NCBI RefSeq assembly: GCF_000335475.2
Contig: NZ_ANAH02000067.1
Coordinates: forward strand, 62,001 to 126,000
Length of the DNA stretch: 64,000 nt
DNA from: Cystobacter fuscus DSM 2262
Lineage (GTDB): Bacteria; Myxococcota; Myxococcia; Myxococcales; Myxococcaceae
Direction: 5' to 3'
Part shown: positions 6,875 to 21,475 of the stretch, piece after piece
Layout: each line of letters opens with the position of its first letter
Numbering within the stretch: position 1 is the stretch's first letter
Notes under the pieces: model-generated
Database searches by the model: none
What the model was told of the DNA's origin: nothing
Seen by the model: the letters and a program-made list of their open reading frames with translations, nothing else
Position numbers and translations under genes: made by a program

Positions 6875-8855
6875 GTGTCCGCTCCGGGAAGTAGTGCTTC
6901 AGGATCTTCTCGTACCCGTACCCGCGCCGCTCCAACTCCGTGGCGCCGTACTGGCACAGCCCCACTCCGTGGCCGAGTCCCCTCCCCTCGAAGCGCACCT
7001 TCCCGCCCACCTCGCGCGCCTTCACCGCGAGGCTCTTCAACGTCTGATAGCCCAGCTCCCGGCCCACCCGGGCATGAAAGGCCTCTCCCGACAAGCGCAC
7101 GCCGAATGTGCGCACCTCCAGCGCCCGGCCCCCGCTGTCCTCGCGCAGCACCTCGAAAGCCGGGCCCTCGGCGGGAATCCCCAGCGCCCGGGCGAGCTCC
7201 TGCCGCGACACCTCGAAGTGCCAGCGGTGGTGCGGTGAGCCGGCGCACAGCGGTCCGGACGTGCCCACCCGATCCACCACCGCGCTGGAGTCCTCGGACG
7301 CGCCGAAGACACTCGCGGCCGTGCTCGTGGTGCCACCGCAGCTCGAATGGAAATAAGCCGGCGCCAGTGGCTCACGTGCATGGCGTCCCCGGAGCACCCT
7401 GCCCCGCGTGGCCTCCACCGCCTTGTCCACCTCGGGGCGCTCGTCCTGCCGGCCCCGGTAGAGCTGGCAGTGGGTGAGATCGCACACGTCATAGCCCGCC
7501 CGCTCGTGCCGGTTGCGCCCGGCGAGGGCGTAGGTGCGCGAAACGACGGCCTGGGCCTTGAGCGCCTCCGGCTTGCCGGCCAGCTCGCTGCCCACCACGC
7601 CCCGGAGGTAGTCCTCCACGGACAGCTCGTTGAACAGGGCGATCTGCCCATCCAGCACGGTGGCCCGCAGTGCGCCCCGGTACCGCCGCGTGGTGGCACC
7701 GAGCCGCACCACCACGCCCTCGCCTGGTGCGTAGAGCTCGCGGCAGCGCCGGTCCGGCCGGCCCAGGTCCAACAGGCCCTGGTCTATCTCCGCCGTGGCT
7801 CCCGTCAGCTCCAGTGTCTTCCCATCGCAGCGCAGCCGCCCCCCATCGGTCATGACCGTGGCGCGCACCGGGCCCAGCTTCTCCAGGACGCGGACGCGCA
7901 GGTGGCCCGGGGGGCGCTCCCAGGGAGTGCTCTCCGGCGCATCGCCCCCGAGCGCGAGGCTCAACAGTTCCGTCCCCGGCTGCGCGGCCTGGTGGGCTCC
8001 GCGTCCTTCCCGGGCGAAGGCCACCACCGCGAAGCGCGGCGCGCGAAAGGGCGCGAACCCGATGAACCAGCCGTGCGTGTGCCAGCCCTTGTCCCAGCGC
8101 GCGGTGCCCGTCTTCCCCGCGCCCTCCAGCGTCCCCAGCCGCGTGGCCGCCAGCGTGCCGCTCTCGGCCGCCTGCCGCATCGCCTCGCGCAGCACCTCCA
8201 CCGCCGCCAGGTTCCCGAGGCGCGGCCCCTGACGGCCACTCCCCTCGCCCCGGCTCCGCGCCTGCCCCCGGCCCGCGACCACCGCCGCCATCTGGAGGAG
8301 CTGGAGTGGCGTCACCTGCACCCGCTCGCTGTCCCCGGCCGCCACGCGGATCCGATCCTCGCGCGAGAGCGCCTGGGGCAACACGCCCCCCTCTTCCCCG
8401 GGCAGTGCTCCCGTGGGCCTTCCGAGCCCGAAGTCCCGCAGGGCACGCAGCAGCGCCTCGCCCTCCAGCACGTCTCCCAGTGCGTGGAAGTAGATGTTGC
8501 AGGAGAGGGCGAGCGCCCGCGTCAGCTCGATGCGCCCATGGCCCGAGTGCAGCCAGCACGTCCGCTCCCGGCCTCCAATCTCCGCGCGGCCGCTACAGCG
8601 CAGCGGCTCCTCGGGCACCCGGTGGGTGTCGAGCGCCGCGTAGGCACTGGCCAGCTTGAGCACGCTGCCGGGCGGAAAGGCACGCGTGAGGATGGCGGGG
8701 TGATGGGCCAGCACCAGCTCGCCGGTGGCCAGGTCCATCACCGCCGCCGCGTCCTCCTCGCCCGGCAGCAGCGCCTCGGCGCGCTCGGCCAGCCGGGTGC
8801 CCAGCTCGGGCGTGCCCCCGGCCACGGCGAGCACCAGCAACAGTCCCAGTGGCAC
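6855..8855 (-). CDS. Penicillin-binding transpeptidase domain fused to a SpoIID/LytB domain
   Basis: The protein has 666 residues. After a short hydrophobic leader, residues ~30-290 form a penicillin-binding domain with the SxxK motif (GSVLKLAS), an SxN motif (ALSCNIYFHAL) and KTG (GAGKTGTARWD). Residues ~400-665 are a SpoIID/LytB domain, with FNELSVEDYLRGVVGSEL, ALKAQAVVSRTYAL, a Cys-containing SCGGTTSTA segment and the C-terminal GRGLGHGVGLCQYGATELER plus ILKHYFPE. The known families act on peptidoglycan: PBPs cross-link it, and SpoIID-type domains cleave glycan at stem-denuded sites or enhance amidases. Having both in one chain is unusual. The gene sits five bases after the yfaP-like gene, where E. 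coli has yfaQ. A transglycosylase domain is absent. Confidence 0.88.
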   Translation of the reverse strand: MPLGLLLVLAVAGGTPELGTRLAERAEALLPGEEDAAAVMDLATGELVLAHHPAILTRAFPPGSVLKLASAYAALDTHRVPEEPLRCSGRAEIGGRERTCWLHSGHGRIELTRALALSCNIYFHALGDVLEGEALLRALRDFGLGRPTGALPGEEGGVLPQALSREDRIRVAAGDSERVQVTPLQLLQMAAVVAGRGQARSRGEGSGRQGPRLGNLAAVEVLREAMRQAAESGTLAATRLGTLEGAGKTGTARWDKGWHTHGWFIGFAPFRAPRFAVVAFAREGRGAHQAAQPGTELLSLALGGDAPESTPWERPPGHLRVRVLEKLGPVRATVMTDGGRLRCDGKTLELTGATAEIDQGLLDLGRPDRRCRELYAPGEGVVVRLGATTRRYRGALRATVLDGQIALFNELSVEDYLRGVVGSELAGKPEALKAQAVVSRTYALAGRNRHERAGYDVCDLTHCQLYRGRQDERPEVDKAVEATRGRVLRGRHAREPLAPAYFHSSCGGTTSTAASVFGASEDSSAVVDRVGTSGPLCAGSPHHRWHFEVSRQELARALGIPAEGPAFEVLREDSGGRALEVRTFGVRLSGEAFHARVGRELGYQTLKSLAVKAREVGGKVRFEGRGLGHGVGLCQYGATELERRGYGYEKILKHYFPERTLGEPPL

Positions 8856-8860
8856 GAGGG

Positions 8861-9564
8861 TTACTCCACGACCCGGGCGGCCTTCACCGTGAAGGTCCCC
8901 ACCTCGAACTTGCCGCCCGTGCGGGTCAGCATGTGACGGAAGGTGTGCCGCTCCTCGCGGTCGCTGCCCTCGTGGATGAGCACGTCCACCTTCACCTCGG
9001 TCTGGGCGTTGCCGTGGTCGGAGAAGTAGTCCACCAGGATCTTGTAGGTGCCCGTCTGTGAATTGGCCTGGGTGTAGATCTCCGGCCCGTAGCCCGTCGT
9101 CACGTCCACGTCGAGCGAGCCACCGCTCGCGGTCTCCTTGTGCCCGTACCAGGACTCCTCGCCCGAGGGCTCCACCACGTGCAGGTCGAGGTCCGTCTCG
9201 TCGGTGTCCCAGGAGAGCACCACGCGCAGGTCGATCTTCGGCACCTTGGCGAACACCGACACCTTGGCGCGGCCCACGCCCGCCGCGTTGGCCGCCGACA
9301 CCTCAATCACGTTCATCCCCGGCGACAGCACGAGCGACAGGTCGAACGCGCCACCCCGCAGGGGCAGCGGCCGCTCGGTACCGTTGATGGAGAGCGTGCC
9401 GACGCGCAGCGAGGTGTCGGAGATGGTGCCGGTGATGCGCGCCACCCGGTTCGAGGTCCATCCCCCGGCCGGCGTGGCGAGCGTCACCGTGGGCGCGTCG
9501 TCGGCCCAGGCGGGAGTCGCCCCCCAAAGCAACAACGCCAGCACCGACAGCAAGGTCCGGGCGT

Positions 9565-9568
<4 letters not shown>
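8861..9568 (-). CDS. yfaP: YfaP-like DUF2135 periplasmic protein
   Basis: The protein has 235 residues with a clear signal peptide (ALLLWGATPAWA, cleavage near residue 22). A beta-sandwich-like region at ~25-115 (VTLATPAGGWTSNRVARITG) precedes the DUF2135 domain at ~120-230. That domain shows LSWDTDETDLDLHVVEPSGE, GGSLDVDVTTGYGPE and TGTYKILVDYFSDHG, a pattern shared with YfaP of enterobacteria. The exact role is unknown, but the family travels with bacterial alpha-2-macroglobulins. The start overlaps the upstream macroglobulin stop by four bases, showing translational coupling, and the next gene follows after five bases. Confidence 0.88.
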
Positions 9569-15296
<5,728 letters not shown>

Positions 15297-16895
15297 TTAC
15301 TGCCCTTGCAACGGCTGGAACTGGCCGGCCACCACGTTGCCGTCCACCGCGAGCCCACCGCCATAGGCAGGCAGCTTCTTCAGCGCCTCGCACAGTGGCG
15401 CCACGCTGGCATCCACGTCGCTGGTGTCGAAGCCCTGGCTCTGGTCCCGGCCCACGGCGCGGAAGAAGGTGAGCATGGCGTCTGCCGCCTTCGCGGTGTC
15501 GACGTAGGCGGTGAGGAAGCGGGTGTCACCGCTCTTGCCCACCTGCTGGAAGCCCTTCACGTCCGAGAGGGCGGGACGCTTGCCGAGCCCCGTCTCCACC
15601 GCGGCCTGCAGCGACTCCAGGTCCGTGGCCGCCAGCAGGTAGTCCTTCGTCAGCGCCAGGCACAGCCCCTCGGTGGAGTTGCAGAAGGCGGACACGCCCG
15701 GGGCGACGTCCTTCTTGTCGGGCTTGTCCAGCCAGTTCTTCGCCAGCTTGGGGAAGGCCTTGGCCGCGGCGGCGCCATCCTTCAGGCCCAGGCCGAGCAG
15801 GTGGTCGAAGCGGGTGTCCGACACGCCGAGCAGCCCATAGAAGGCCTCGTCGGTGAGGGCATCCTCCAGCTCCGCCGGGAGGACGAGCGCCTTGCGCACG
15901 TCCTTGACGCTGGCGTTGTTGCCGCCCGCGTCGCCGAGCCGCTCGAGGAAGGCCTCGGCGTTCGCCGCGCCGAGGCTCGAGAAGAGCACCGCGTCCCTGG
16001 GCACGTAGGCCAGCGCGCGGAAGGCCGCCACGGTGTCGGGTGAGTCGGACAGCTCGCCGCCGAGCTGAAGCTGCCCCGAGTCCACGTCCAGCCCGAGCAC
16101 CAGCCGCGACAGACCCAGCAGCAGCGCCGGCGGGCCATCCGGCTCGAGCGACATCAGCGCGGCGAGGCGGTGGCCCTGGAGCTTGTCCACCTCCTTCTTG
16201 TAGCCCGTGATGGACTCGACGGACTCGCCGCCCTTGTCGAGCGCCAGCGAGAGGGCCGCCTTGGCCAGCGCCTCATCGGTGGAGGCGAGGAGCACGTTCT
16301 GGAAGGCGGCCACATGCAGGGTGCGGCTGCCGCGCCGCAGCTCGTGCAGGGGGTGGCCCTCGTGCTGCTTGGTGCTCACACCGAAACCCTTCACGGTGGA
16401 GACCATCAGGGCGAGGCGGACCACGAACTCCTGGGAGCCATCCACTTCCTTCACCAGCACGAGGTCGGCGTCCCCGTCGTCGCCATCCACCACGCCGATG
16501 GCGGCCGGGCCGGAGAGGGCCTCGGCGAGGCGATCCGCGGCGAGCGGGTGCTCCGAGGCGGAGGCCAGGTCATGGCTGAACGAGAGGAGCCGCTCCATCT
16601 GCGCGGAGAGGCTCACGTGCTCGATGGCGCGGCCTTCCACCAGCGCCTTGCCGGGCGCGGTCCGCATGAAGGCATCCCAGGTGCCCCGGGCATCGGCGGT
16701 GGCCACCACCATGGAGCGGGGGGAGTCCAGCACGGCCTTGGGCACCAGCGCGGAGGGCCGGGAGACGGCGGCCCTGGGCAGGGACTTCAACAGCTCGGAG
16801 GGCACCGGGCCCTTCTTCGCGTCCTTGTCGCCGCAGGTGCAGCCAGAGAACATGACGAAGATGAGCGCAACTGCCGCGAGTGAGCGGCTCCGCAT
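15297..16895 (-). CDS. YfaA-like (DUF2138) lipoprotein, first gene of the macroglobulin operon
   Basis: I choose the ATG at 16895 because a GGGGGA ribosome site precedes it and because it places a lipoprotein signal at the N-terminus (AAVALIFVMFSGC, lipidated Cys near residue 19). The protein has 532 residues. It is a long alpha/beta protein without recognisable catalytic motifs; it has segments such as FMRTAPGKALVEGRAIEHV, LHVAAFQNVLLASTDEALAKA and VLFSSLGAANAEAFLERLG. This pattern and its position ahead of yfaT and yfaS agree with DUF2138/YfaA. Its end lies 12 bases from the DUF1175 start. Function is unknown; a membrane-anchored component of the macroglobulin assembly is a reasonable inference. 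The DUF2138 assignment is less certain than those of its neighbours. Confidence 0.7.
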   Translation of the reverse strand: MRSRSLAAVALIFVMFSGCTCGDKDAKKGPVPSELLKSLPRAAVSRPSALVPKAVLDSPRSMVVATADARGTWDAFMRTAPGKALVEGRAIEHVSLSAQMERLLSFSHDLASASEHPLAADRLAEALSGPAAIGVVDGDDGDADLVLVKEVDGSQEFVVRLALMVSTVKGFGVSTKQHEGHPLHELRRGSRTLHVAAFQNVLLASTDEALAKAALSLALDKGGESVESITGYKKEVDKLQGHRLAALMSLEPDGPPALLLGLSRLVLGLDVDSGQLQLGGELSDSPDTVAAFRALAYVPRDAVLFSSLGAANAEAFLERLGDAGGNNASVKDVRKALVLPAELEDALTDEAFYGLLGVSDTRFDHLLGLGLKDGAAAAKAFPKLAKNWLDKPDKKDVAPGVSAFCNSTEGLCLALTKDYLLAATDLESLQAAVETGLGKRPALSDVKGFQQVGKSGDTRFLTAYVDTAKAADAMLTFFRAVGRDQSQGFDTSDVDASVAPLCEALKKLPAYGGGLAVDGNVVAGQFQPLQGQ

Positions 16896-16996
16896 TCGTT
16901 GATTCCCCCGCTTGAGTGTGGGCTCCGAACGCATCGTTTCGTAGCACACACATGCTCCGGAAAGGAAGCCAGCCACTCAGGGCCTGGCCCCGTGAG

Positions 16997-17887
16997 TCAC
17001 TCCAGGTTCTTCAGGGCGACGTCACGCCACCGGGACTGGTTCTCGAGCTCGGCGGCGTCTCCCACGAAGGCCGCTCGCGCGGTGGGATCATTCGCCAGTT
17101 GGTAGCGCATCCAGGCGGTGAGGTAGCCCCGATGGTGGCTGCCGTCCCCCTCGATCGCGGAATGGCCCGCGCCCTCGGCCATGGCCATCGCGGCGGCCAG
17201 CCCGGGAGGTGTCTGGCCATACGCCTTCACGTTGGTGGAGGTCGGGGAGATGATTCCATCCCCCGTGCCGCCCATGATGAAGAAGGAGGCCGTCAGCAGC
17301 GAGGTGTCGTACTTGTCCTCCGGATCGCACCACCGCAGGTCCGGCAGGGCGATGGAGACGACCGTCTTGATCATCGGCCCGTGCTCGAACCGGGTCTGGG
17401 CATTGATGACCCCGGTGGAGCCCTGGGAGTGCCCCGCGGCGCCGATCTCGTCGGGGTCGAGCTTGCCGTGGAAGGGACTGTCCGGATCGCCGTTCCGCGC
17501 GGCCATGAACTCCGCGGCGCCCAGGATCTCCGCCCCCGTTCCGGTGGTGGTGGAGTACGTGTCGATGACCACGAATCCCCAGGTCGCCAGGTGCGTGAGC
17601 AGCTCGTCATAGTTCGAGGGCAGCGCGTGCGTTCCGTTTCCCCAGACGATGATCGGATGGCCCGAGGTCAGCTCCACGGGGTGGTAGATCTTGTAGAGTT
17701 CCTTGTTGGCGCCATCCTTGACGACGAAGGAGGCTGCTTCGAACGCCCCAGGTTGGGCATACACGGCCTCGATGGGGCCGCGAGTCAATTCAGACGCGGC
17801 ACCACAGGACACCAGGAGCGGCACCAGGAGGCACAGGAGGGCCGCGAATTGAATTCCAATGTCACGGGAATACGAGCGCTCACGCAT
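16997..17887 (-). CDS. Alpha/beta-hydrolase lipoprotein (PET hydrolase/cutinase-like fold)
   Basis: From the ATG at 17887 there are 296 residues with a lipoprotein signal (FAALLCLLVPLLVSC). The nucleophile elbow is GHSQGS in EIGAAGHSQGSTGVINA. An oxyanion-hole-like strand reads HPIIVWGNGTHALPSNYDEL, and candidate Asp and His residues lie in IMGGTGDGIISPTS and EGAGHSAIEGDGSHH. This order is that of dienelactone-hydrolase or PETase-like esterases. A surface-anchored esterase or lipase acting on external substrates is the likely role. It is a stand-alone gene, divergent from the glycosidase cluster, and may share its AT-rich regulatory region with the GH81 gene. The specific substrate cannot be inferred. 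Confidence 0.8.
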   Translation of the reverse strand: MRERSYSRDIGIQFAALLCLLVPLLVSCGAASELTRGPIEAVYAQPGAFEAASFVVKDGANKELYKIYHPVELTSGHPIIVWGNGTHALPSNYDELLTHLATWGFVVIDTYSTTTGTGAEILGAAEFMAARNGDPDSPFHGKLDPDEIGAAGHSQGSTGVINAQTRFEHGPMIKTVVSIALPDLRWCDPEDKYDTSLLTASFFIMGGTGDGIISPTSTNVKAYGQTPPGLAAAMAMAEGAGHSAIEGDGSHHRGYLTAWMRYQLANDPTARAAFVGDAAELENQSRWRDVALKNLE

Positions 17888-17974
17888 ACTGGGAGTCACT
17901 ATCAGCCCGGAGCGCGACCGAGACAAGCCGCGCTCCGTGCTGACCGCCCACCGTCAGCAAATTTTAGAGTTTTT

Positions 17975-18004
17975 AATATTATTCCAGAATAACCGAATAA
18001 TATT
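17975..18004. promoter_or_regulatory. Inverted repeat, 10-bp arms, upstream of the GH81 gene
   Basis: AATATTATTC (17975-17984) and GAATAATATT (17995-18004) are perfect inverted copies separated by 10 bases that themselves contain another GAATAA. A nested 6-bp inverted repeat TTATTC-ca-GAATAA lies inside. The site is in an ~80-base AT-rich island (about 17955-18035) within very GC-rich DNA, between divergent genes starting at 17887 and 18072. It looks like a regulator-binding site with two overlapping palindromes; an RNA hairpin is an alternative. Confidence 0.55.
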
Positions 18005-18071
18005 GATTTAAAATCCGTTTTCTCTAGTTTCTCCGGTTTGAAGTAGCACCCTTTCATCCCGGAGAAAGAGG

Positions 18072-21000
18072 ATGCACCTCCCTAGTAGACAAGCACCCAC
18101 GCGGATGACGTCGCGGGGGCTCAGGTCGGCGGCGTTCGTGCTGCCGCTGCTGACCTTCCTCGGCGGTTGGAGCGCGCAGGCGGCCTCGACCTTGTTGTCG
18201 TTGAAGCGCCCCGCCTATGCCTCCTCGCAGGAGGGCAACAACTCGGCGGAGCTGGCGGTGGACGGCACCACGGGCGCGCGCTGGGCCAGCCAGTGGGGGG
18301 TGGATCCCCAGTGGATCTACGTGGACCTGGGCGCCACGGCGCAGCTCGATCGGATCAAGCTTCAGTGGGAGGGCGCATACGCCAAGGACTACAAGGTCCA
18401 GGTCTCCAACGACGAGCTCGTCTGGACGGACCTCTATGGCCGGACGAACTGGGCGGGCGGCGTCGATGATCAGGCGGTCACCGGCAGCGGCCGGTTCGTG
18501 CGCGTGCTCGGCACGAAGCGGGCCCTGAGCGCCTATGGCTATTCCATCCTGGAGTTCGAGGTCTACGGAACCGGAGGCGTGAACAAGCCGCCGCTCCAGT
18601 ATGGCCCCAACGTGGCCCTGAACCGGACCGCCACCGCCTCCTCCACCGCGCAATCCCTGCCGCCGGGCAACGCGGTGGATGGCAACGCGTCGACGCGCTG
18701 GAACTCGGCCACGACGGATGATGAGTGGATCTCCATCGACCTGGGCAGCACGCGCACGATTGGCCGGGTCGTCTTGAACTGGGAAGCGGCCGCCGGGCGC
18801 GTGTTCGACCTGCAGGTCTCCCCGGATGGCTCGCAGTGGACGACCGTCTACCGGACGCTGCACGGCGCGGGCGGAAAGCAGGACATTCCCCTGTACGCCT
18901 CCGGCCGGCACGTCCGGATGAAGGGGTACGCCCGGGCCACGGGGTATGGGTATTCCCTGTTCGACTTCGAGGTCTACGACTACGTCGAGGGCCACCCGAA
19001 GCCCACCTACACGCTTCCGGCCCTCCCCACCCCCAGCTCCATCCAGGTCGGCCAGGGCAGCTACCTGACGAACGACTACAAGATGCCGCAGCCCCGGTAT
19101 CCGCAATACCGGGCCGACACCCTGAAGGCTCCCCTCCCCTCCAATGACTGGTGGCAATCGCTGCTCATCAAGCCGCTCGGGGACATGATCGTCACCCAGC
19201 CCCTCAAGTCGAAGTTCTTCAGCCAGGGACTCGGCATCCTGACCCCGGGCGCGGGCTACATCAACGGCGACAAGTCCGCGGTGAACGCGGACGGCAACCC
19301 GGACCTGTACCTGATGGCCAACACCATCGACACGTCCAAGATGGCCAACCGGGTGACCGGCTACGGCGACTGGTCGGTGGACTCCGTGCTCAGCGACGAC
19401 ACCACGGACAAGCTCAAGGTGACGTTCGTCAAGGGCTCCCCCTACCTCTACACCCAGTTCAGCGATCCCAACTCGGTGGAGCTCTACTCCGCCCGCATCA
19501 CGCAGATCCTCGATGACCAGGGCAGCGCGATCCTCACCACGGATGGCGCGGCGGTGACGACCGACCGGATCGCCGTGAAGGTGTCCAACCCCGATGGCGG
19601 TGGCACGCTCCAGACGCGCTACTACGGGCTCTTCGCGCCAGCGGGCACCGTGTTCCGCAAGGTGGGCCCGAAGATCAAGATCCAGCTCGGGGGCGGCCAG
19701 GGCTACCTGTCGCTGGCGGCCCTGCCCTCGGCGGCCAACCTGAGCTACTTCCACCAGCATGCCTATGCGTTCGTGACGGGCACCCGCGTCAGCTACGTCT
19801 TCGACGAGGCGAGCGCGCAGCTCACCACGACCTTCACCCTCACCACGCAGCTCAAGCGCACGGGGTTCTCCGACCAGACCCTGACGGCCCTCTTCCCCCA
19901 CCAGTGGAAGAACTCGGGCTCGCCGCTCACCGCGCTCTCCTACCCCTCCGTGCGCGGAACGCTGAAGGTGCGCGAGGGCAACACGTTCTTCACCGCGAAC
20001 CGCTTCCAGGGAATCGTCCCCCAGTTCACCGAACCCAACAACCCCGAGTACTCGCGCGCCCTGATGAGCCAGTACCTGCTGACGCTCGAGCGGGAGACGG
20101 CGAACATCTCACCGGCGGCGGATGCCTACTGGCAGGGCAAGGCGTTGCACCCGCTGGCGATGGGCGTGCTGGCCGCGGAGGAGATCGGCGACATCGTCTA
20201 CCGCGATCTGTTCCTGTCCCGGCTCAAGCCCCTGTTGACGGAGTGGTACACGTACACGCCGGGAGAGAAGGACTTCTTCTTCTATTACAACCCGGACTGG
20301 GGAACGACGTACTACCGGGTCAGCGAGTTCGGAGCCAACACGGGCATCACGGATCACCACTTCACCTATGGCTACTACGTCTTCGCCTCGGCGGTGCTGG
20401 CCTCATACGACGCGAACTTCCGCACCCAGTACGGCGCCATGGTGGAGCATCTGATCCGCGACTACGCGAACCCGACCCGGACGGATCCGCTCTACCCGTT
20501 CTTCCGCAACTTCGATCCCTACGAGGGCCACTCGTGGGCCGGGGGCTACGCGGACAACAACAACGGCAACAACCAGGAGGCCGCGGGCGAGTCGCTCTTC
20601 GGCTGGGTGGGCCAGTACCTGTGGGGGGTCACCACCGGCAACACGTCGTTCCGCGACGCGGCCATCTACGGCTTCACCACGGAGCTCCGGGCGGTGGAGC
20701 AGTACTGGTTCAACTATGACGGGGACAACTGGCTGCCCGAGTGGCCGCACAAGACGGTGGGCCAGGTGTACGGCTCGTCGAACTTCTACGGCACCTTCTT
20801 CAGTGGCGCCCCGGTGCACATCTACGGCATCCACTGGCTGCCTACCTCCGAGTACCTGACCAGCTACGGCTTCAACCCCGCCAAGGCGGCCAGCCTCTAC
20901 AACGGCTTCGTGAAGGACAACGGCGGACCGGAGACCTCGTGGCAGCACGTCGTGTGGCCCATCCAGTCGCTGAGCGATCCCCAGGGGGTGCTGGCCAAGT

Positions 21001-21272
21001 GGAACGCCACCCCGGTGCAGAAGAACGAGCTCTTCAACACGTACTGGTTCGTCCACAACATGGCCAGCCTCGGCCAGCGCAGCGCGGACGTCTGGGCCAC
21101 GGGCGGGGCGAGCGCGACGGTGTACAAGAAGGGCACCACCTACTCGGCCCTGGTGTGGAACCCCACCGCCACCACGCTCCCGGTGACCTTCAAGAACGCG
21201 TCCGGAACCACCGGAACGGCCACCGTGCCCGCCCGCTCCCTGGTGCGCGTGAACCCCCTGCAGAACAACTGA
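18072..21272 (+). CDS. Secreted GH81 endo-beta-1,3-glucanase with two F5/8-type (CBM32-like) domains
   Basis: The protein has 1,066 residues; the start at 18072 is supported by GGAGAAAGAGG directly upstream. A signal peptide ends near AQAAS (~38). Two discoidin/CBM32-like modules follow at ~40-165 and ~178-305, recognisable from repeated ELAVDGTTGARWAS/NAVDGNASTRWNS and WIYVDLGATAQLDRI/WISIDLGSTRTIGRV segments. The catalytic part (~340-1060) carries GH81 hallmarks: SNDWWQSLLIKPLGD, the Asp motif GITDHHFTYGYYVFA and the acid/base Glu region NNNGNNQEAAGESLFGW. GH81 enzymes cut beta-1,3-glucan, the main glucan of fungal and yeast walls. A strong terminator follows the gene, so it is probably its own transcription unit at the head of a glycosidase group. 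Confidence 0.93.
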   Translation: MHLPSRQAPTRMTSRGLRSAAFVLPLLTFLGGWSAQAASTLLSLKRPAYASSQEGNNSAELAVDGTTGARWASQWGVDPQWIYVDLGATAQLDRIKLQWEGAYAKDYKVQVSNDELVWTDLYGRTNWAGGVDDQAVTGSGRFVRVLGTKRALSAYGYSILEFEVYGTGGVNKPPLQYGPNVALNRTATASSTAQSLPPGNAVDGNASTRWNSATTDDEWISIDLGSTRTIGRVVLNWEAAAGRVFDLQVSPDGSQWTTVYRTLHGAGGKQDIPLYASGRHVRMKGYARATGYGYSLFDFEVYDYVEGHPKPTYTLPALPTPSSIQVGQGSYLTNDYKMPQPRYPQYRADTLKAPLPSNDWWQSLLIKPLGDMIVTQPLKSKFFSQGLGILTPGAGYINGDKSAVNADGNPDLYLMANTIDTSKMANRVTGYGDWSVDSVLSDDTTDKLKVTFVKGSPYLYTQFSDPNSVELYSARITQILDDQGSAILTTDGAAVTTDRIAVKVSNPDGGGTLQTRYYGLFAPAGTVFRKVGPKIKIQLGGGQGYLSLAALPSAANLSYFHQHAYAFVTGTRVSYVFDEASAQLTTTFTLTTQLKRTGFSDQTLTALFPHQWKNSGSPLTALSYPSVRGTLKVREGNTFFTANRFQGIVPQFTEPNNPEYSRALMSQYLLTLERETANISPAADAYWQGKALHPLAMGVLAAEEIGDIVYRDLFLSRLKPLLTEWYTYTPGEKDFFFYYNPDWGTTYYRVSEFGANTGITDHHFTYGYYVFASAVLASYDANFRTQYGAMVEHLIRDYANPTRTDPLYPFFRNFDPYEGHSWAGGYADNNNGNNQEAAGESLFGWVGQYLWGVTTGNTSFRDAAIYGFTTELRAVEQYWFNYDGDNWLPEWPHKTVGQVYGSSNFYGTFFSGAPVHIYGIHWLPTSEYLTSYGFNPAKAASLYNGFVKDNGGPETSWQHVVWPIQSLSDPQGVLAKWNATPVQKNELFNTYWFVHNMASLGQRSADVWATGGASATVYKKGTTYSALVWNPTATTLPVTFKNASGTTGTATVPARSLVRVNPLQNN

Positions 21273-21292
21273 CGCGGCGGGAGTGAGGACGG

Positions 21293-21331
21293 ATGGCCCG
21301 TGCCCCGTGTGGGGCACGGGCCATTTCTTTT
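21293..21331 (+). terminator. Rho-independent terminator after the GH81 gene
   Basis: A perfect 14-bp stem, ATGGCCCGTGCCCC paired with GGGGCACGGGCCAT, closes a four-base GTGT loop and is followed by TTCTTTT. It lies 20 bases after the GH81 stop codon and should separate that transcript from the GH18 gene. Confidence 0.92.
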
Positions 21332-21391
21332 CGGGTCAATGTCCTTCCATCAGGACTGTTACTACCAGGAAAACTGATTCTACTTGTTTTG

Positions 21392-21405
21392 CCTGCCTAG
21401 GCAGG
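21392..21405. promoter_or_regulatory. 14-bp perfect palindrome upstream of the GH18 gene
   Basis: CCTGCCTAGGCAGG is fully self-complementary. It sits 71 bases upstream of the preferred GH18 start, just after a locally AT-rich stretch (ACTTGTTTTG) that could hold promoter elements. Position and symmetry suggest a dimeric repressor or activator site; no known consensus is matched. Confidence 0.4.
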
Positions 21406-21475
21406 ATATCGAGGCATGTCTCCGGCCACCACTTGCCGTGTGCCCGGCCGGGAGTCCCCTCTGGAGAACCCCGTC

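Noticed and set aside
18054-19901. A 615-codon minus-strand frame opposite the GH81 gene
   Set aside because: Arg/Gly/Val-rich translation without domains; the plus-strand frame carries a signal peptide, two carbohydrate-binding domains and the GH81 core.
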